From NCBI GenBank assembly GCA_031283865.1, contig JAITAX010000096.1, forward strand, positions 1 through 10,755: 10,755 nucleotides of DNA, given 5' to 3'. Origin of the DNA: Eubacteriales Family XIII. Incertae Sedis bacterium. Lineage in GTDB: Bacteria; Bacillota; Clostridia; Peptostreptococcales; Anaerovoracaceae. Below, in pieces: positions 6,383 through 10,755 of this stretch (positions are counted from its first letter, which is position 1; every line of letters starts with the position of its first letter). Below the pieces are notes generated by a model. That model ran no database searches. It saw only the letters and a list, made by a program, of their open reading frames with translations, and was not told where the DNA came from. Made by a program: the position numbers and the translations under genes.

Positions 6383-7256
6383 AAGCGTCTCCCCAGCGAC
6401 GGTTGGGTTTGAAATGAAACAATTCCTTGGGCAGCACGGCAAAGCGGCCGGTTTGCACCGCTTTCAGACGCCCCCACAGCGGGCCGGCCGTCAGCGTGCG
6501 GTTGAGCGCGGCCGCGGCGGCTTCCGTGTCCGCGCCCAGTATGACGACGAAGATGTAATCGGGGTCCAGCGCCAAGACGCCCTCCAAGCTCAATTCCTTG
6601 AAGACGGCGTTTTCGGAATCGGCCGCGCCGACGGCGCCTAAGTCTTCCGCAATCGTGCAGACGGTATGGCCGCCCGCAATGGCTTTCACCTCCGAAGAGC
6701 TTGCGCGCAGCAGCAGATAGCTCGGGCGGCGCTCCTGCGGGATTTGCGGAACCCGCGCGAGCAGGGCCTCGATGCGCGTCTGCTGCGCAAGGCCGTTCGT
6801 CTCGTACAGGTCCGCGCGGCCCGTAAGCGCGGTGAATTGCTCGAGAAGCGCCAGATATTCGTCAAAGCTGTCCGCTTTCGCCCGCACGAAAGGGATATTT
6901 GCCGCGCGCAGCGCCTCTGCAAGCTGCACATGCGTGGGAATCGTCGGGCTCAGCAGGACGAGGTCCGGCTCTTCGGCCAAGATCAATTCCTCGTTGATGT
7001 ATACGGCACCGCCCACTACGGGGAGGCTTTCCGTATCCCAATCCAAATCCCGTTCCGCAAGGTCCGAGGTCGTTGCGACGAGCTTGCCGCCCGCGCTGAA
7101 CCACAGATCCGCCAGCGAGGACGTGAGCGCGACGACGCGCTCCGGCCGGGCCGGCAAGGTCCCCTCCGCGTCCTCAGGCGCGCCGCAGGCGCCCTGCAAC
7201 AGAAAAAGCGCTGCCAAGAGCGCGCACAGGGCCGCGCGGCGAAGCGATTTCGCCAT
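6339..7256 (-). CDS. FecB/BtuF-type periplasmic-binding lipoprotein
   Basis: A 305-residue substrate-binding protein of the ABC importer encoded downstream. The N-terminus MAKSLRRAALCALLAALFLL is a signal peptide. Cys24 is the probable lipid-anchor site, but the preceding LLQGAC has Gln where lipoboxes usually have Leu/Val/Ile. The mature part starts with RPERVVALTSSLADLWFSAGG, the opening of the Peri_BP/BtuF fold. Next come EEPDLVLLSP, a long linking helix (HVQLAEALRAANIPFV..FDEYLALLEQF) and a second lobe with LEGVLALDPDYIFVV. The real start is ATG 7256: GGAGGAAAG precedes it and it overlaps the regulator's stop as TGATG; the same frame stays open much further upstream but that is read-through across the regulator gene. 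The end (FHFKPNRRWGDAYEELGKILYP) is typical of iron-chelate binding proteins. Confidence 0.9.
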   Translation of the reverse strand: MAKSLRRAALCALLAALFLLQGACGAPEDAEGTLPARPERVVALTSSLADLWFSAGGKLVATTSDLAERDLDWDTESLPVVGGAVYINEELILAEEPDLVLLSPTIPTHVQLAEALRAANIPFVRAKADSFDEYLALLEQFTALTGRADLYETNGLAQQTRIEALLARVPQIPQERRPSYLLLRASSSEVKAIAGGHTVCTIAEDLGAVGAADSENAVFKELSLEGVLALDPDYIFVVILGADTEAAAAALNRTLTAGPLWGRLKAVQTGRFAVLPKELFHFKPNRRWGDAYEELGKILYPDIFG

Positions 7257-8314
7257 CACGCTTTCCTCCGGCTCGAGAGGGACAGGGGCGGCGGCGCGCC
7301 GCGCGCCGCCGCCGCAAGCGGGAGGATCGGCCCCTCCGCCGCGTCGCGGGCGCGCAAAGCGGAGGGGGAGAAGCCGAAGACTTTCCGAAACCGGCCCGAA
7401 AAATGCTCGCCGCCTTGAAAGCCCAGCTCGCCGCCGATATCGTAGATGCGCCGCCGCGTATTGCGAATCAAGAAGCAGGCGCGCATCATGCGCGCGGTCG
7501 TGATGTACTTCTGCAAGTTCACGCCGGTTTTCGCCTTGTACATGCTGCTCAAGTAATAATAATTGAAGAAAAACGCTTCGGCGATGGAACGCGAATCGAT
7601 CTTGCCGTCGATGCGGTTCAGCACGTAATTGTTGATCTTGTAGATCGTGCAGTCGTCCGGCTCCGGCAGCAGGAGCCTGAGCAGACAAAACAGTGCCTCG
7701 ATATTGCGAACGCAGAGTTCCCGGTCCTCCCGCGCCGGGCGAAGGGAACTCATCTCCAAGAAATTCGCAAGCCAAGGCAGGTTTTGATAGATCGCGGAGA
7801 TGACGTTGGCGTAAAAGCCGGCGCCGTCTTTTTCTTTCTGTATTTCCATGCGGAAGAGGTCGACGCTTTCAGGCTTGCCGTGCAAGAGGCCGTGGATGAC
7901 CGCGTTGCGCGCGAGCGCGTTGCCCGATGGCTCGTCCGTCGCGAAACCGCAATGCTCGGCGGCGCGCAGGATCACGCCCTGCATCTCTTTCTCCGAAACA
8001 GGCTTCGTCAAATAGTCGAACAGGCGGCAGCGCATAGCCTTTTGCGCCACGGAGAAGCTGCCCCGCTTAGCCAGAAAAACGACGCAGGCGGCAAGCTTGT
8101 CGCGGCAGACCTCCTCCAAGAGCGCCAATCCGTTCACGCCGCCGCCGGAAACCTCCGTAATCAGCAAATCGAACCGGCGCAGCCGCAGCATCGTCAGGGC
8201 CGAAGCGTTGTCGTATGCGTTCGCCGGCGTACAGTGAAACAGCGTGCTCCAGCACAGCCAGCCGCCGTAGCTCTCCAGTAACTCCTTATCCGCATCGACA
8301 AACAGTACGTTCAT
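7256..8314 (-). CDS. AraC-family response regulator with degenerate receiver domain
   Basis: A 352-residue DNA-binding regulator. Residues 1-120 form a CheY-like receiver (MNVLFVDAD, then FDLLITEV, then FDYLTKPVSEKE). The middle (125-220) is a variable helical linker. Residues 225-322 are an AraC-type double helix-turn-helix, with SIAEAFFFNYYYLSSMYKA and the second motif IYDIGGELGFQGGEHFSGRFRKVFGFSP. Several receiver positions are altered: the phospho-accepting Asp is Glu54 (LITEV), the acidic pair is DAD rather than DD, and the Thr/Ser switch is Ala82, while Lys104 is kept. So control by phosphorylation is doubtful. No histidine kinase gene is in view. The tail (324-352) is Ala/Pro/Arg-rich. 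GCGGAG precedes the ATG. As the first gene after the promoter at 8439-8466, it probably regulates its own transporter and sulfur genes. Confidence 0.9.
   Translation of the reverse strand: MNVLFVDADKELLESYGGWLCWSTLFHCTPANAYDNASALTMLRLRRFDLLITEVSGGGVNGLALLEEVCRDKLAACVVFLAKRGSFSVAQKAMRCRLFDYLTKPVSEKEMQGVILRAAEHCGFATDEPSGNALARNAVIHGLLHGKPESVDLFRMEIQKEKDGAGFYANVISAIYQNLPWLANFLEMSSLRPAREDRELCVRNIEALFCLLRLLLPEPDDCTIYKINNYVLNRIDGKIDSRSIAEAFFFNYYYLSSMYKAKTGVNLQKYITTARMMRACFLIRNTRRRIYDIGGELGFQGGEHFSGRFRKVFGFSPSALRARDAAEGPILPLAAAARGAPPPLSLSSRRKA
7287..7313 (-). other. Strong GC-rich inverted repeat within the regulator's 3' end
   Basis: A 12-base-pair perfect inverted repeat with a 3-base loop: left arm 7287-7298, loop 7299-7301, right arm 7302-7313. 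It lies in the codons for the Ala/Pro-rich tail of the regulator, about 30 bases upstream of the binding-protein start. There is no T-run after it on the minus strand, so it is not a classical terminator. It could slow ribosomes, stabilise the downstream mRNA after processing, or be a by-product of GCG/GCC-rich codons. Confidence 0.5.
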
Positions 8315-8400
8315 GGCGCATCTCCGCTCTTCGCTTTTCGCTTTTTCTCGGACAGACGGGTATGGACGCCGCCGCCCGGCATTTGCTCAACGGCTTGCGC

Positions 8401-8431
8401 GCTCCGCGCCCGGAGCCGGGCGAGCCGGCTC
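8401..8431 (-). promoter_or_regulatory. Structured 5' leader with two mutually exclusive stems
   Basis: In the minus-strand transcript GAGCCGG (8431-8425) pairs with CCGGCTC (8419-8413) around a 5-base loop, right at the predicted transcription start. GCTCC (8416-8412) can instead pair with GGAGC (8405-8401). The two stems share bases and cannot form together. The rest of the leader (8400-8315, before the regulator gene) contains GC-rich sequence and then a near-repeat of AAAAGCG just before the ribosome binding site. No known riboswitch class was recognised. Confidence 0.4.
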
Positions 8432-8438
8432 AGATACC

Positions 8439-8466
8439 AGTATACACGAATACCCGATAAAATCAA
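8439..8466 (-). promoter_or_regulatory. Predicted sigma-A-type promoter of the regulator/transporter/sulfur operon
   Basis: On the minus strand TTGATT (8466-8461), 16 bases, then TATACT (8444-8439). Transcription would start near 8432, giving a leader of about 118 bases before the regulator ATG at 8314. It lies directly after the end of the SsuB-like gene (8474), so the downstream genes can be expressed separately from the sulfonate-type importer. No terminator is seen in the few bases between, so read-through is also possible. Confidence 0.65.
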
Positions 8467-8473
8467 TATGCCG

Positions 8474-9250
8474 TTAAATGGTGAACTCCGGAATCTTCTC
8501 CTCATCGTCATCAAAGAAATGAACGAGGATTCGCTGCTTGTACCATGCGAAATCGGCGCTGCCCCTGTTGCGGGGTTCCGCCAACTCGATCTTTACAATG
8601 TCTTTAACCTTACCGGGACGGCTCGTCATTACAACCACGCGATCCGCGAGATACACCGCCTCCTCGATATCGTGCGTCACCATGAGCATGGTGCTTCGGT
8701 TTTCACGGCGGATTTTTATGATCTCCTTTTGCATCTCGATCTTGGTTAAAGCATCCAGCGCGCCGAAAGGCTCATCGAGAAGAAGCATCTGCGGATCGGT
8801 CGCCAGCGCGCGCGCAATGGCCGCTCTTTGGCTCATGCCGCCGGAGAGTTCGGCCGGATAAGCCTTGGCAAAGCCCTCCAGCTTGACGAGCTTGAGATAA
8901 CGGTCCGAAATCTCGAAATTCTCTTTGCGCGTGTTGCCCTCGAAACCCAAGGTTACGTTTTGCTCGATCGTGAGCCACGGAAGCAGGCGATGCTCCTGAA
9001 AGATCATGCCCCTGTCGGGACCCGGCCCGGTGAGGATGCGCCCGCCGATGCTGACCGTTCCCGCATCCGCGTCTTCCAAACCCGCAATGATTTTCAAAAG
9101 CGTACTCTTCCCGCATCCCGAATGGCCGACGATGGCGACAAACTCACCGTTTTCAACGCTGAGATTGATGTCCTCAAGTACGCTGAGGGCTTGCTTGTCG
9201 GCGGTCATAAAGGATTTTGACAGATGCTCGATCAGCAATTCGCCGGCCAT
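8474..9250 (-). CDS. SsuB/TauB-like ABC transporter ATPase (NitT/TauT family)
   Basis: A 258-residue ATP-binding subunit of a nitrate/sulfonate/taurine-type importer. Walker A is GHSGCGKS (42-49), the Q-loop is MIFQEHRLLPWLTIEQNV (Gln85), the signature is LSGGMSQRAAIARALA (from 135), Walker B is MLLLDEP (155-161), followed by FGALDALT, and the switch His193 is in VTHDIEEAVYLADRVVVM. The PWLT segment and the LSGGM signature are characteristic of SsuB/TauB proteins. The start at ATG 9250 has AAAAGGTG upstream and lies five bases after the permease stop; a long in-frame extension upstream is only read-through across the permease. The C-terminus is acidic (FFDDDEEKIPEF). Substrate cannot be fixed from the ATPase; the adjacent sulfite reductase operon favours an organosulfur compound. 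Confidence 0.93.
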   Translation of the reverse strand: MAGELLIEHLSKSFMTADKQALSVLEDINLSVENGEFVAIVGHSGCGKSTLLKIIAGLEDADAGTVSIGGRILTGPGPDRGMIFQEHRLLPWLTIEQNVTLGFEGNTRKENFEISDRYLKLVKLEGFAKAYPAELSGGMSQRAAIARALATDPQMLLLDEPFGALDALTKIEMQKEIIKIRRENRSTMLMVTHDIEEAVYLADRVVVMTSRPGKVKDIVKIELAEPRNRGSADFAWYKQRILVHFFDDDEEKIPEFTI

Positions 9251-9255
9251 ACGTT

Positions 9256-10044
9256 TCACCTTTTCCTTTCCCACGGCGCGGCCGCCCGCGAAATCAAAGT
9301 CAAAACCCAGTCCATCAACACGCCGGCGATGGCGATGGCAAACATGCCGCAGAATACAATCGGAAACTGCATAAGCGCCCGGGCGTCGTTCAGGCGGAAG
9401 CCGATACCGCTGGAAGCCGCAATCATTTCCGCGCCCACAACGGCCATCCACGAGATGCTGAGGCCCAACTTCAAGCCGACGAAGATACTCGGCAAGGCCG
9501 AGGGGAGATATATCTTCACAAACATGCGCCACGGCGTGAGCCGGTACATCCGCCCGACCTCGATCAGCTTGGGGTCGGTCCGACGGATTCCGCTTGAGGT
9601 ATTCATAAGAATAGGGAAGTAGGCCGCCATCAAGATCACCGCAACCTTGCTCGCTTCCCCGATCCCAAACCACATAACCAGCAAGGGCACCCACGCCATC
9701 ATGGGAATCTGGCGGATGGAGGTAAATGTCAGAGAGAAAAAGCGTTCGGCGGGGACGAACATGCCCATTATGATGCCAAGTCCGCCCCCGAACAAAACCG
9801 CCAAGCCGAAGCCCTTGACAATGCGGCCGAAGCTTATCGAAATGTCCTCTATGATGGTTCCGACCGTCAACTGCACGATAAATTCATTCAAAACGATTCT
9901 CGGTTTCGGCAGGAGCAAGGCCGGAACCAAGGCTTCACCGGTCACGTACAGCCACGCGAACAGTATCAAGAGAGGCAATATCAATGAAAACAGCGTCCAT
10001 GCCATCTTATTTGTTGCCCTGCGGTCGTTATTTTTCACCGGCAT
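9256..10044 (-). CDS. SsuC/TauC-like ABC transporter permease
   Basis: A 262-residue membrane subunit of the BPD_transp_1 family with about six membrane helices. The first is LFSLILPLLILFAWLYV. SFGRIVKGFGLAVLFGGGLG begins the transport domain. The cytoplasmic EAA-type loop is GRMYRLTPWRMFVKIYLPSALPSIFVG, which contacts the ATPase. SWMAVVGAEMIAASSGIGF is a family hallmark of nitrate/sulfonate permeases. The start is uncertain: ATG 10044 overlaps the binding-protein gene by 17 bases with only a weak GCGGA nearby, while ATG 10005 (Met14) would leave a 22-base gap with CAGGGC upstream. Either start keeps all helices. The part visible looks somewhat less GC-rich than the FecBCD genes, which may reflect a separate origin. 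Confidence 0.92.
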   Translation of the reverse strand: MPVKNNDRRATNKMAWTLFSLILPLLILFAWLYVTGEALVPALLLPKPRIVLNEFIVQLTVGTIIEDISISFGRIVKGFGLAVLFGGGLGIIMGMFVPAERFFSLTFTSIRQIPMMAWVPLLVMWFGIGEASKVAVILMAAYFPILMNTSSGIRRTDPKLIEVGRMYRLTPWRMFVKIYLPSALPSIFVGLKLGLSISWMAVVGAEMIAASSGIGFRLNDARALMQFPIVFCGMFAIAIAGVLMDWVLTLISRAAAPWERKR

Positions 10045-10755
10045 ATTCCGCTTCGGCGGTCTTTACCACAGAATCGTCTACCCAAATGTCGAAGTCCACC
10101 GTTCCGGTAATCAGTTCGTTTTCACGCAGGAAAGCTTCTATTTTTTTTAACGAATCGATATACTTGGCGTCCAAATTCAGCGGGGTCGACACATTGATGT
10201 CGCGTTCCGCCGTTTCGAGGACGACCTCAAGCGGATAACCCGAGCGTTCGGCCTGCAACCGGAAATATTCGTCCACATCGGACTTTGCCTTGTCCTTGGC
10301 CTTGAGCAGCGCCTTTTGAATGGCAACGGCCACTTCGGGCGCCGCTTCGTATGCCTCCGTTCGGCCTATGAAGACAGCAGGCTCATAGAAAGTGTCCTTG
10401 TCGGCGATAAAACCGTTGTGGATGACGACGGCGCTGCCGTCTTTCACAAGGTCGGCTTCTTGCCCTCCGAGGACAACCGTCGCGTCGATGGTGCCGCTGA
10501 CGATGCCGGCGACGCCCTCGGGGACGGTGGTGTTGATCGGTTCGATGTCGTCAAACGTGAGTCCGACCTCTCCCAACACGCGGATCACGTACATATGGGG
10601 CGATGCCCCGCGCGTATAGGCGATCTTCTTTCCTTTCAAATCGGCGGGGCTTGCAATCCCGACGTCCGCACGCGCGATGAGCTTCCAACTTGAACCCCAA
10701 CTCGTAACGCTCAGCAGGGTATGCTCGATGCCGTTGGATTTGCTCAGAACGGAGG
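10028..10755 (-). CDS. SsuA/TauA/NMT1-like substrate-binding protein, C-terminal part (runs off right edge)
   Basis: About 242 C-terminal residues of the binding protein for the adjacent importer; the N-terminus and signal peptide lie outside the window. The visible part opens with SVLSKSNGIEHTLLSV and continues into IARADVGIASPADLKGKKIAYTRG, the usual hinge segment of NMT1/SsuA-like proteins. Next come SPHMYVIRVLGEVGLTFDDIEPINT, PEGVAGIVSGTIDATVVLGGQEADL and the C-terminal helix region ending in TAEAEYAGEK. An open frame also begins at a TTG at 10639, but the protein clearly extends upstream of it without a stop. The family includes sulfonate, taurine, nitrate and thiamine-precursor binders. 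Ligand residues cannot be assigned from this fragment. It overlaps the permease gene start. Confidence 0.9.
   Translation of the reverse strand, partial: SVLSKSNGIEHTLLSVTSWGSSWKLIARADVGIASPADLKGKKIAYTRGASPHMYVIRVLGEVGLTFDDIEPINTTVPEGVAGIVSGTIDATVVLGGQEADLVKDGSAVVIHNGFIADKDTFYEPAVFIGRTEAYEAAPEVAVAIQKALLKAKDKAKSDVDEYFRLQAERSGYPLEVVLETAERDINVSTPLNLDAKYIDSLKKIEAFLRENELITGTVDFDIWVDDSVVKTAEAEYAGEK

Noticed and set aside
5478..6641. Plus-strand open frame of 387 codons opposite the FecCD permease and binding-protein genes
   Set aside because: Low-complexity Ala/Arg/Pro/Ser content, no recognisable domain, and fully antisense to conserved transporter genes.
8311..8382. Small 23-codon leader peptide gene before the regulator
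   Set aside because: Weak ribosome binding site and no family; kept only as part of the leader finding, not as a gene.

Overview
The window suggests a GC-rich, anaerobic, Clostridia-like bacterium (Firmicutes). This is inferred from the aspartokinase type, the SseB-family protein, strong AGGAGG ribosome binding sites, and the ferredoxin-type siroheme enzyme and lipoprotein transporters. The exact taxon cannot be read from the sequence. Almost everything except one gene lies on the minus strand, and genes are tightly packed with stop/start overlaps.

Layout from left to right. Positions 1-929 hold the first 309 codons of an aspartate kinase (lysC) running off the left edge. Positions 930-1179 are a divergent intergenic region with one well-formed sigma-A-type promoter for each direction and a 10-base direct repeat between them. 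Positions 1180-1905 hold an SseB-family protein, the only plus-strand gene. From 8314 down to 1940 runs one long minus-strand gene series: a response-regulator-like AraC protein, a FecB/FecD/FecE-type ABC importer, a siroheme sulfite reductase with a built-in two-cluster ferredoxin domain, a TusA-family sulfurtransferase, a ThiS/MoaD-like sulfur carrier, a ThiF/MoeB-like adenylating enzyme and a JAMM metalloprotease. A promoter with a GC-rich structured leader sits just upstream (8401-8466). Positions 8474-10755 hold an SsuA/SsuC/SsuB-like (NitT/TauT family) importer; the binding protein runs off the right edge.

How the genes fit together. The last five genes of the long series match the protein-thiocarboxylate route of homocysteine synthesis described for Wolinella succinogenes (sulfite reductase, HcyS, HcyF, HcyD, with MetY as acceptor enzyme). 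Sulfite would be reduced to sulfide. The JAMM protease would trim the extra C-terminal residue of the carrier, the E1-like enzyme would adenylate the exposed diglycine tail, and sulfide would convert it to a thiocarboxylate that donates sulfur to an amino-acid precursor. The carrier here ends in four glycines plus one glutamate, which is what this model requires. The sulfonate-type importer next door could supply the sulfur source. The FecBCD-type importer could supply iron, a tetrapyrrole or another chelate, but its substrate cannot be read from the sequence. The aspartokinase at the left edge feeds the aspartate family (lysine, threonine, methionine), which agrees with a methionine/homocysteine theme but may be coincidental. 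No MetY, no sulfonate-cleaving enzyme, no RNA gene, no insertion sequence and no CRISPR array is visible.
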